From Nitratifractor sp. (lineage in GTDB: Bacteria; Campylobacterota; Campylobacteria; Campylobacterales; Sulfurovaceae): a stretch of 6,098 bases of DNA. A program made the translations under genes and the position numbers. The stretch is taken from the NCBI GenBank assembly GCA_015490055.1, contig WFYP01000304.1, positions 1 through 6,098 on the forward strand, given 5' to 3'. The notes beneath the pieces are model-generated. The model saw nothing but the letters and a program-made list of their open reading frames with translations, did no database searches and was not told the origin of the DNA. This document shows positions 1 through 6,027 of the stretch, one piece after another (the stretch's first letter is position 1; every line of letters starts with the position of its first letter).

Positions 1-1443
1 CTATTAAATAAAGTTCCTACTTCTTTGCTTTTAAGAAATAAAGCTATTGTTCTTGAAGAAGATGATATATATGTTTTAGTAGTTTTTGCCGACCCTTTTG
101 ATATGGCTGCACAAGATGCAATTAATAGATATTTTCCAAAAAAAATAGTTAAAATTGGACTCTCTAAAGCACAAGATATTAAAGATAAACTGATACAAAT
201 AGAGACTTATGAGAGTTTAAAAATTTATGTAGAAGAAGTTATACAAGATTTAAAAAGTACTTCTGATAGCGATGATGAAGAATCACCAGCTGTATTAAAG
301 CTTATTGATTTAATACTTAAAAGTTCAATAGTTGCAGGAGCAAGTGATATCCATATTGAAGTAACTGAAAAAAACTGTATAGTTAGAGATAGAGTAGATG
401 GTATGCTACAGCAGAGATTTATTTTTGATAAAATAGTTTTTGGTCCACTTGCTTCAAGAATAAAACTATTATCTAACTTAGATATTGCAGAGAGAAGAAA
501 GCCACAAGATGGTAGATTTTCGGCAACCGTGGCAGATAAAGCTTTTGATTTTCGTGTATCTACACTTCCTACACTAATTGGTGAATCAATAGTTATGAGG
601 ATTTTGGATAAATCTAAAACTCTAATTACCTTAGAAGATATGGGTATGAATGATGTAAACTATAATCGTTTTAAAGAGGGAATTTCTACTCCATATGGTA
701 TTGTTTTAGTAACTGGTCCAACAGGTAGTGGTAAGACTACAACACTTTATGCTTCATTAAATGCTATTAAAAGTGTTAAAGATAAAATTATTACTGTTGA
801 AGACCCAGTCGAGTACCAAATGAATGGTATTCAGCAGGTGCAAGTTAATAATAGTGCAGGACTTACATTCGCTTCTGCTTTGCGTTCCATATTAAGACAA
901 GATCCAGATAAAATTATGATTGGTGAGATTAGGGATGCAGAGACTTTAAGAATTGCAATACAAGCTGCAATGACTGGACACTTAGTACTATCTACACTGC
1001 ATACAAACGATGCGATTTCTGCAATTTATAGAATGATAGATATGGGTATCGAGAGTTATTTAGTTAGTGGTTCATTAGTAGCTATTCAAGCACAAAGACT
1101 TGTAAGAAAAATATGTCCACATTGCAAAGAGGAAGTTACTATCGGAGGGTCAATATTATCTGAAATTCAAGAGTATATTCCTAAAGATCGTAAGATACAG
1201 TTTTATAAAGGTAAAGGTTGTAAGCTGTGCTACAATACTGGTTATAAAGGTAGAGAGATGATATCTGAAGTTTTAACTGTAAGTAATGAAATGGCAAGAA
1301 TGGTTGCCAATGAAGCTTCTAAAGAGGAGCTCATTAAGCAAGCTGATGCAGAAGGTTTTATCTCGATGTTTGAAGATGGAGTTGGCAAAGCTCTTGATGG
1401 TAAAACTACTATTGATGAAATATATAGAGTAGCAAGGTTGTAA
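1..1443 (+). CDS. gspE: GspE/PilB-type secretion/pilus assembly ATPase (5' end outside window)
   Basis: Hexameric cytoplasmic ATPase that powers (pseudo)pilus assembly in a type II secretion or type IV pilus system. The frame is open from base 1 with no stop, and the first codons already read as the N-terminal GspE/PilB domain (VPTSLLLRN, then VVFADPFD, resembling the family's 'ADP' motif). The gene therefore starts upstream, and the TTG at 25 is not its start. About 480 codons are visible; family members are usually about 550-590. The ATPase core is complete: Walker A GPTGSGKTT at 715-741, Asp box ITVEDPVEY ending at 816, Walker B region with IMIGEIRD at 901-945, His box with His codons at 979 and 1000, and a zinc-type tetracysteine (CPHC at 1114-1125, CKLC at 1219-1230). 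The zinc cysteines fit GspE/PilB and argue against a PilT retraction ATPase. GspE versus PilB cannot be decided from sequence alone. It ends in tandem TAA codons 2 bp before gspF, so the two are co-transcribed. Confidence 0.95.
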   Translation, partial: LLNKVPTSLLLRNKAIVLEEDDIYVLVVFADPFDMAAQDAINRYFPKKIVKIGLSKAQDIKDKLIQIETYESLKIYVEEVIQDLKSTSDSDDEESPAVLKLIDLILKSSIVAGASDIHIEVTEKNCIVRDRVDGMLQQRFIFDKIVFGPLASRIKLLSNLDIAERRKPQDGRFSATVADKAFDFRVSTLPTLIGESIVMRILDKSKTLITLEDMGMNDVNYNRFKEGISTPYGIVLVTGPTGSGKTTTLYASLNAIKSVKDKIITVEDPVEYQMNGIQQVQVNNSAGLTFASALRSILRQDPDKIMIGEIRDAETLRIAIQAAMTGHLVLSTLHTNDAISAIYRMIDMGIESYLVSGSLVAIQAQRLVRKICPHCKEEVTIGGSILSEIQEYIPKDRKIQFYKGKGCKLCYNTGYKGREMISEVLTVSNEMARMVANEASKEELIKQADAEGFISMFEDGVGKALDGKTTIDEIYRVARL

Positions 1444-1445
1444 TA

Positions 1446-2690
1446 ATGCATTATAAAGTAGATTATATACTTAGAGGACAAAAATTAAGTGAAATTGTCA
1501 AAGCTACTAATAAATTTGAAGCTTCTGCCATAGTAAAAAAGAGTAAACATAATATAGTAGTTGTAAATACAGAAGAGACTTCGGCTCCTATTGACGAAGT
1601 TTTTAATGATTTTACGAAAAGTTTTGGTAGTATTTTTAAACCCAAAATGTCTGAAGATGAAAAGATATCTAACATTAGACAAATAGCTGTTATGACAGAT
1701 GCTGGTATTGCAATTCACGATGTCTTAGAAGATATAGTCGATACTAGTAAAAATCCTGCAACTAAAGAGATATTTGCCGCAATAGCTAATGATATTAATT
1801 CTGGTAAAAATATGTCTCAAGCTCTTGAACCTCATAAAGAGCAGATGGGGCATATTGTTATGGCAATGACAAAATTAGGTGAGACTACAGGTAACTTCCC
1901 TGAAGCATACCATAAGTTAGCAGACATCTTAGAAAATATTCGAGATAATAAAGCCAAATTTAAAAAAGCTATGAGATACCCAATTACAGTAATTGTAGCT
2001 TTAGTTATAGCGTTTGTTACAGTTATTATGGCAGTTGTACCTAAATTTAGAGAGATTTTTAAAGAGTTAGGCGCTAATTTACCAGCTGCTACTAAATTCT
2101 TATTAGCGACAGAGAGCTTCTTTAGAAATTATGGTGTCTTTATAATTATTTTTATTGTTGTTGGCTTTTTTGTATTTAAGTATCTATATAAATCTGATGT
2201 GGCATTTCGTTATAATGTAGATAAAATACTAGCGAGTCCAAAATTTTACCTTATTGGAAAAACTGTTTATCTATCAAATATGTATAATTATACATTAGTA
2301 TTTGGTTCATTAATTAAATCTGGTATTCCTGTTTCCGATGCATTATCTACTGCTATTGGCGTTGTAGAAAATAGCTATATACGAAAACAGTTAGAGACAA
2401 TTAATACAAATATTGGTAGAGGCGTTGGTCTTTCAGAAGCCTTTGAAGATACAGGTCTATTTGAAAATATGAGTATTCAAATGATTAGAGCAGGGGAGAG
2501 TAGTGGACAGTTAGATAAAATGCTTGAAAAAGTTAGTGGCTACTATAATATGCAATTCCAAAGCTTAATAGATAATCTATCTGCATATATTGAACCTATT
2601 ATGATTGCAATGATTGCAGGTCTTGTATTGCTACTAGCTCTTGGTATATTTATGCCTATGTGGGATTTAGGAAAAGCGGCAAACGGATAG
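1446..2690 (+). CDS. gspF: GspF/PilC-type inner-membrane platform protein
   Basis: Polytopic inner-membrane protein that couples the GspE/PilB ATPase to pseudopilin or pilin assembly. It has 414 residues, normal for the family. It begins with the short N-terminal segment typical of GspF/PilC (about 1-45), then two homologous T2SSF domains: about 75-200 and about 278-404. Each carries the repeated Gly-Glu motif, GETTGN at 145-150 and AGESSGQLD at 349-357. Three hydrophobic helices are seen at about 178-198, 229-247 and 382-404. The C-terminus LGIFMPMWDL (399-408) is a usual ending. The start is supported by AAGG at 1434-1437, inside the end of gspE, with 8 nt of spacing to ATG. Both genes use mostly T- or A-ending codons. 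No pilin, pseudopilin or prepilin peptidase gene follows: the next gene is convergent, so this transcript ends here and any other subunits lie upstream or elsewhere. Confidence 0.95.
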   Translation: MHYKVDYILRGQKLSEIVKATNKFEASAIVKKSKHNIVVVNTEETSAPIDEVFNDFTKSFGSIFKPKMSEDEKISNIRQIAVMTDAGIAIHDVLEDIVDTSKNPATKEIFAAIANDINSGKNMSQALEPHKEQMGHIVMAMTKLGETTGNFPEAYHKLADILENIRDNKAKFKKAMRYPITVIVALVIAFVTVIMAVVPKFREIFKELGANLPAATKFLLATESFFRNYGVFIIIFIVVGFFVFKYLYKSDVAFRYNVDKILASPKFYLIGKTVYLSNMYNYTLVFGSLIKSGIPVSDALSTAIGVVENSYIRKQLETINTNIGRGVGLSEAFEDTGLFENMSIQMIRAGESSGQLDKMLEKVSGYYNMQFQSLIDNLSAYIEPIMIAMIAGLVLLLALGIFMPMWDLGKAANG

Positions 2691-2728
2691 AGATAATTAG
2701 AAGGACTTTTAGCCCCAACTCTTTACTT

Positions 2729-3520
2729 TTAAAGCACCTTTTGATGCAAAATTATTTTGCCCTCTTGTTTATCTATCGTGTTATCACATCTATTTTTATC
2801 GTAAGTAATTACAAAAATCTCATCGCCACTTTGTAGGTAATTCTCTTCTCCAAACTTTTCGTAAGCAGTAGCACCTATTGTAATTATTGCACTATTTGGA
2901 TGGTTGGCATCTTTTAAATGTGCAGATATATCCTCTAGTGGACCAAAGTCGGCTTGGTGATTCATTTTATCTATTAACCACTTTTTAAGTTTTGTGTAAA
3001 AGTAAGAGTATCCAATTAGCGGTGCATCTACTCCATATGGGTGAAGTGTGCCATCTCTTTTAACATAAGAGCATAGGTGGTAGTTATCCATAACTCCGCC
3101 CTCTTCAAATTTATCTATATCTATCCACTCTTTAGCAATACCTTTTGAGTGTGGAGACCAACTCTTTTTTTCAGATATTTTCTTAGCACCATCTTTTCTA
3201 ATTGTACAGTCGTTAAATGTTGTGAATTTTTTAGCTATTAAGTCTGTAACCTTTTGATTCTCATCATATAGAATTTCAAAAAATATTGCAATCTCTGGCT
3301 CTACTTGTGCATTTGCTTCGTACTCTGGAAGCTCCAATTTTTCATCGCATATTGGGTAAATACCTAAAAAAGTATCAGAATTTGGCAGATAAAATGGGAA
3401 TATCCCTTTAGGTGCATTATCCTCTTCAGTTTTTACATTTTCAAAATCTTTAAGTTCCCCTGCTTGCTTTAAGTGGTTTGCAAAGTTACCTGCTACTCCT
3501 AATCCTATTGATTCTGTCAT
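2729..3520 (-). CDS. conserved protein of unknown function, DUF5718-like
   Basis: A 263-residue soluble protein with no signal peptide or membrane segment. I recognise it as the DUF5718 family found in Campylobacterota and some other proteobacteria; no function is established that I know of. Several stretches recall the fumarylacetoacetate hydrolase (FAH) fold. GLGVAGNFANHLKQAGE (6-22) resembles the FAH 'vGlNYxxHxxE.g' start. VEPEIAIFFE (73-82) offers an E-x-E pair (Glu74, Glu76). FNDCTIR (102-108) resembles FAH 'xNDvsxRd', with Asp104 as a possible third metal ligand. KSWSPHSKGIAKEWI (119-133) resembles the following 'KsfdtfxPxGPwi' stretch. GDEI at 232-235 is also FAH-like. The fold assignment is my inference. 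The start has AAGGAG (3536-3531) 10 nt upstream. The gene lies 14 bp downstream of kdsB on the same strand, so the two are probably one transcription unit. No strong terminator is visible in the 38 bp after its stop. Confidence 0.85.
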   Translation of the reverse strand: MTESIGLGVAGNFANHLKQAGELKDFENVKTEEDNAPKGIFPFYLPNSDTFLGIYPICDEKLELPEYEANAQVEPEIAIFFEILYDENQKVTDLIAKKFTTFNDCTIRKDGAKKISEKKSWSPHSKGIAKEWIDIDKFEEGGVMDNYHLCSYVKRDGTLHPYGVDAPLIGYSYFYTKLKKWLIDKMNHQADFGPLEDISAHLKDANHPNSAIITIGATAYEKFGEENYLQSGDEIFVITYDKNRCDNTIDKQEGKIILHQKVL

Positions 3521-3530
3521 TTTAATGAAA

Positions 3531-3536
3531 CTCCTT
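3531..3536 (-). promoter_or_regulatory. ribosome binding site of the DUF5718-like gene, overlapping the kdsB stop
   Basis: AAGGAG on the minus strand, 10 nt before the ATG at 3520. The TAA stop of kdsB (3537-3535) shares two bases with it, so a ribosome finishing kdsB sits directly on this site. This suggests translational coupling of the two genes. It is a strong, unambiguous Shine-Dalgarno match and fixes the start of the downstream gene. Confidence 0.75.
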
Positions 3537-4254
3537 ATATTGTGTGTAGTTTTACTGCTCTGTTTAAATCTTCTTGAGTGTCTATTCCAAAGCTCTTGCT
3601 TTTAACCTCTGTTAGAGCAATTTTGTAGCCATTATCTAGCACTCTTAACTGCTCTAGCTTCTCTATATCTTCTAGCACTCCACCTTGCATTGTACAAAAC
3701 TTAGCAAGCTTGCTAACTGTAAAGCCATAAAGTCCTAAGTGTGCTTTGTACTCGTTTAAGTTGCCATCTCTATCGTACGGAATAATTGATCGAGAGAAGT
3801 ATAGTGCTATATTATCTAAATTGCTAACCACTTTTACTAAGTTTGCATCTTGTGCCTCGTGTTTCGAGACTATTTTGTAGCAAGTTGTAGCAATAACTTC
3901 GCTATTGCTTGCATATTTTTTAGTTAAATCAAGCATACTCTTTACAACACTCTCTTCTATAAATGGCTCGTCTGCTTGAACATTTATTACAATTTCATCG
4001 TCTGCTAAGTTTAACTTTTGCGAAGCTTCATAAATTCTATCGGTTCCAGATTTACAACTACTGCTTGTAAGTACAGCTTCTATGCCGTGCTCATTTGCGA
4101 TATTTAAAACCTCTTCTGAATCCGTAGCAATAGCAACCTTATCTACTGCTTCAACTGCCTTCGCTGTGCGTATTACCATTGGCAAACCACCAATATCTGC
4201 TAAAACTTTATTTGGTAGCCTAGAAGATGCTACTCTTGCAGGAATTATAATCAT
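3535..4254 (-). CDS. kdsB: 3-deoxy-manno-octulosonate cytidylyltransferase (CMP-Kdo synthetase)
   Basis: Cytoplasmic enzyme that activates Kdo with CTP to CMP-Kdo, the donor used to attach Kdo to lipid A in lipopolysaccharide synthesis. It has 239 residues, close to the usual 240-250. Family motifs in order: the nucleotide-binding start IIPARVASSRLPNK (3-16), ATDSEE (43-48), SGTDRIYE (69-76), NVQADEP (91-97, with Asp95 at the usual metal-binding position), LYFSRSIIPYDR (151-162), HLGLYGF (172-178), LEQLRVL (200-206) and GIDTQEDL (223-230). Residue 94 is Ala where the Escherichia coli and Helicobacter pylori proteins, as I remember them, have Gly (QGDEP); I treat this as tolerated variation. 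The start has AAAGG (4265-4261) 6 nt upstream. The gene is divergent from purH and is followed by the DUF5718-like gene. No partner Kdo genes (kdsA, kdsC, kdsD, waaA) are in the window. Confidence 0.97.
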   Translation of the reverse strand: MIIIPARVASSRLPNKVLADIGGLPMVIRTAKAVEAVDKVAIATDSEEVLNIANEHGIEAVLTSSSCKSGTDRIYEASQKLNLADDEIVINVQADEPFIEESVVKSMLDLTKKYASNSEVIATTCYKIVSKHEAQDANLVKVVSNLDNIALYFSRSIIPYDRDGNLNEYKAHLGLYGFTVSKLAKFCTMQGGVLEDIEKLEQLRVLDNGYKIALTEVKSKSFGIDTQEDLNRAVKLHTI

Positions 4255-4281
4255 TTTATGCCTTTAGAGTTCTTTTGGCAT

Positions 4282-4287
4282 ATTATA
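4282..4287 (-). promoter_or_regulatory. -10 box of the kdsB promoter
   Basis: A perfect TATAAT on the minus strand, 27 bp before the kdsB ATG, giving an expected transcript start near 4275 and a leader of about 20 nt that contains the AAAGG ribosome binding site. No TTGACA-like -35 box is seen at the normal distance, which is usual for sigma70 promoters in Campylobacterota. The -35 position is occupied by the -10 box of the divergent purH promoter. Confidence 0.6.
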
Positions 4288-4304
4288 CATAAAGAGAGAT
4301 TAGA

Positions 4305-4310
4305 TATAAT
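4305..4310 (+). promoter_or_regulatory. -10 box of the purH promoter
   Basis: A perfect TATAAT on the plus strand inside TTAGATATAATTGC (4300-4313), 29 bp before the purH ATG. The transcript should start near 4317, giving a leader of about 22 nt that includes AAGGA (4329-4333), 6 nt before ATG. There is no consensus -35 box. The leader is too short to hold a riboswitch, and I see no recognisable PurR-type operator in the 85-bp gap. Confidence 0.6.
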
Positions 4311-4339
4311 TGCGAATATTTTATTTTTAAGGATATCTA

Positions 4340-5872
4340 ATGAGAGCACTTCTAAGTGTTAGTGACAAATCAGGTATAGTAGAGTTTGCTAAAGAGCTAG
4401 AGGCTTTAGGCTTCGAGATAATCTCGACAGGCGGTACTTTTAAGAAACTACAAGAAGAGGGCGTTAGCGTAATCGAAATAGATAAAGTTACAAAATTCCC
4501 AGAGTGTTTCGAGGGGCGTGTAAAAACACTAAACCCATATGTTCACGGTGGAATTCTGCACAAAAGAGGCGACAAAGCACATGTAGCACAAGCTAAAGAG
4601 CTAGAAATTGAGGGTATAGATTTAGTATGTGTAAACTTATATCCATTCAAAGCTACAATCGAGCGAACAGACGATTTCGATGAAATTATCGAAAACATCG
4701 ACATAGGTGGGCCAACAATGGTTCGCTCGGCTGCAAAAAACTTTAACGATGTGTTGATAGTTACAGACAGTAGCGACTACTCTAAAGTAATTACAGCACT
4801 AAAAGAAAAAGCTGATACACTAGAGTTTAGAAGAGACTTAATGATAAAAGCATTCGAGCACACAGGTGCATACGACGCAATGATTGCAAACTATATGAAT
4901 AGCAGATTCAACAGCGGTTTTGGAGCAAAGCAGTTTATCGTAGGAAACAAAGTATTCGATACAAGATATGGAGAAAACCCACACCAAAGTGGTGCACTTT
5001 ACGAGTTCGATAACTTCTTTAGCCAAAACTTCAAAGCAGTAAAAGGCGAAGCTAGCTTTAACAACCTTACCGATATGAATGGTGCAATAAAAATAGCTAC
5101 GAGCTTTGGCGATAGAAACGCTGTATGTATCGTAAAACACGGTAACCCTTGTGGATTTGCACTTAAAGATAGCTTGCTAGAGTCTTACACCGAAGCACTA
5201 AAATGCGACCCAATCTCTGCATTTGGTGGTGTTGTTGCGGTAAATGGCGTAGTAGATTTAGAGCTAGCTAAAAAGATGAACGAACTATTCTTAGAAGTTG
5301 TAGTAGCAGGCGACTTTACAGATGAGGCAATAGAAGAGTTTAGCAAGAAAAAGAGACTAAAACTATTTAGTTATGACAGCGAGAAACTAAAAGTAGCAGG
5401 CGATAAAATAGACTTTAAACATATAGACGGCGGTTTTGTATTCCAAAACAGCGACTGCATTTGCGACAACGAAGTAACAAACGCAAAATGTGTTACAAAA
5501 CTAGAAGCATCAAAAGAGCAAATTAGCGACTTAGAGATAGCATGGAAAGTAGCAGGCTTAACAAAAAGCAACTGTGTAATATATGTTAAAGATGGTGCAA
5601 TGGTAGCCGTTGGTATGGGAATGACAAGCCGAGTAGATGCCGCACAATGTGCCATCAAAAAAGCAAAAGAGCTAGGCCTAAGCATAGAAGGCTCAAGCCT
5701 AGCAAGCGAAGCCTTCTTCCCATTCAGAGACTCAGTAGACGCAGCCGCAACCGCAGGAGTAAAAGCAATCATCCAACCCGGCGGAAGCATCAGAGACGAA
5801 GAAGTAATAGAAGCCGCAAACGAACACGGCATAGCAATGTACTTTACTACTGTTAGACACTTCTTGCATTAG
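4340..5872 (+). CDS. purH: bifunctional AICAR formyltransferase / IMP cyclohydrolase
   Basis: Carries out the last two steps of purine synthesis: formylation of AICAR by 10-formyltetrahydrofolate, then ring closure to IMP, in the cytoplasm. It has 510 residues, full length. The N-terminal cyclohydrolase domain (about 1-140) has SVSDKSG (6-12), STGGT (29-33), FEGRVKTLNP (57-66), HGGIL (69-73), NLYPF and a DIGGPTMVRSAAKN stretch. The C-terminal formyltransferase domain (about 190-510) has RYGENPHQ, NLTDMNGA, the catalytic Lys266-His267 in KHGNPCG, DPISAFGGVV, the TKSNC and MTSRVDAA stretches, SEAFFPFRDSVD, IQPGGSIRDEEVI and the terminal VRHFLH. The start is fixed by AAGGA at 4329-4333. It is transcribed alone or with the ORF that begins 155 bp later. 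Base use is odd: third codon positions shift from mixed T/C at the 5' end to A or C only between 5651 and 5842, while the protein stays well conserved. Many false ORFs in other frames arise from this. Confidence 0.98.
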   Translation: MRALLSVSDKSGIVEFAKELEALGFEIISTGGTFKKLQEEGVSVIEIDKVTKFPECFEGRVKTLNPYVHGGILHKRGDKAHVAQAKELEIEGIDLVCVNLYPFKATIERTDDFDEIIENIDIGGPTMVRSAAKNFNDVLIVTDSSDYSKVITALKEKADTLEFRRDLMIKAFEHTGAYDAMIANYMNSRFNSGFGAKQFIVGNKVFDTRYGENPHQSGALYEFDNFFSQNFKAVKGEASFNNLTDMNGAIKIATSFGDRNAVCIVKHGNPCGFALKDSLLESYTEALKCDPISAFGGVVAVNGVVDLELAKKMNELFLEVVVAGDFTDEAIEEFSKKKRLKLFSYDSEKLKVAGDKIDFKHIDGGFVFQNSDCICDNEVTNAKCVTKLEASKEQISDLEIAWKVAGLTKSNCVIYVKDGAMVAVGMGMTSRVDAAQCAIKKAKELGLSIEGSSLASEAFFPFRDSVDAAATAGVKAIIQPGGSIRDEEVIEAANEHGIAMYFTTVRHFLH

Positions 5873-5897
5873 TAGCTGTTTTGTGTTTAGAATGGTA

Positions 5898-5921
5898 GGG
5901 GTACGCCCTTGTGGCTACCCT
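5898..5921 (+). repeat. GC-rich bulged hairpin downstream of purH
   Basis: GGGTA (5899-5903) and GCC (5905-5907) pair with GGC (5913-5915) and TACCC (5916-5920). This gives an 8-bp stem with one bulged C (5904), a 5-nt loop, and a G.T pair that can extend the base. An alternative, mutually exclusive pairing is ACCCT (5917-5921) with AGGGT (5936-5940). The GC-rich stretch runs from about 5894 to 5944, unlike the surrounding AT-rich intergenic DNA. No T-tract follows, so it is not a classical Rho-independent terminator, although it could still stabilise the purH mRNA end. It resembles dispersed extragenic palindromes of the 'GTAGGGG...CCCC' kind, from memory only. Copy number cannot be judged here. 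Confidence 0.5.
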
Positions 5922-5944
5922 AAATGGCATTGGGCAGGGTGGAG

Positions 5945-6007
5945 ATTCAACGTCTGACCCCTATCATGGGTTAGATATAAGTGCCTAAGAGGAGTCAGAC
6001 GTTGAAT
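5945..6007. repeat. 18-bp inverted repeat, one mismatch, 27-nt loop
   Basis: The left arm 5945-5962 (ATTCAACGTCTGACCCCT) and right arm 5990-6007 (AGGAGTCAGACGTTGAAT) pair over 14 bp without interruption. Then comes one C/A mismatch (5959 with 5993) and three more pairs. The loop is 5963-5989. A perfect 14-bp palindromic pair at this spacing is very unlikely by chance. There is no T-tract on either side, so a simple terminator role is unlikely. Candidate explanations are a small non-autonomous transposable element, a REP element mobilised by a Y1-type transposase, or a protein binding site. The arms recall the 'GGGGTCAGGTCTTGAAT'-like repeats near REP-associated transposases, but this is memory-based and weak. 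Confidence 0.8.
5976..5981 (+). promoter_or_regulatory. possible -10 box for the ORF at 6028, inside the repeat loop
   Basis: TATAAG within TTAGATATAAGTGC (5971-5984), which matches the purH promoter core at 4300-4313 in 13 of 14 bases. Transcription would begin near 5988, so the leader would include the right arm of the inverted repeat (5990-6007) but not the left. The last base of the hexamer is G instead of T, which should weaken it. The ORF downstream starts about 40 nt after the predicted start site. This is a pattern match only. Confidence 0.35.
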
Positions 6008-6027
6008 ATATATCAAAAAGATAAAAT

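Noticed and set aside
25..27. TTG at 25 as the start of the GspE/PilB gene
   Set aside because: The frame is open to base 1 and the residues before and after it match the N-terminal domain of the family, so the start is outside the window.
1242..1718. Minus-strand ORFs of 70-79 aa across the gspE/gspF junction
   Set aside because: They lie antisense to well-conserved coding sequence and show no domain or convincing ribosome binding site.
2691..2734. Terminator between gspF and the convergent gene (CTTTA 2721-2725 with TAAAG 2730-2734)
   Set aside because: A 5-bp A/T-rich stem with no T-tract in the right place is too weak to call on either strand.
4255..4339. Purine riboswitch or PurR operator upstream of purH
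   Set aside because: The predicted leader is only about 22 nt, too short for a riboswitch, and no palindromic purine-repressor-like site is visible.
5371..5856. Overlapping ORFs inside purH: a 153-aa one on the minus strand and a 69-aa Arg-rich one on the plus strand
   Set aside because: Both result from the A/C-rich third positions of purH, which remove stop codons in other frames. The purH frame is conserved throughout, and the shadow proteins have no recognisable domains.
5945..6007. Integron attC recombination site: ATTCAAC at the left end fits RYYYAAC and GTTGAAT at the right end fits GTTRRRY, with the 63-bp length in range
   Set aside because: The stem pairs continuously for 14 bp, so the unpaired spacer between R and L boxes and the extrahelical bases typical of attC are missing. 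The box consensus is degenerate enough to occur in any such palindrome, and no integrase is in view.
5945..6007. Tn3-family terminal repeats, because the arms contain GGGGTCAGACG-like sequence
   Set aside because: The match to Tn3 ends is short, and the GGGG ends face the centre of the palindrome, the wrong orientation for a transposon lying between the arms.
5873..6027. Rho-independent terminator for purH
   Set aside because: Both hairpins in the gap lack a following run of T on the plus strand.
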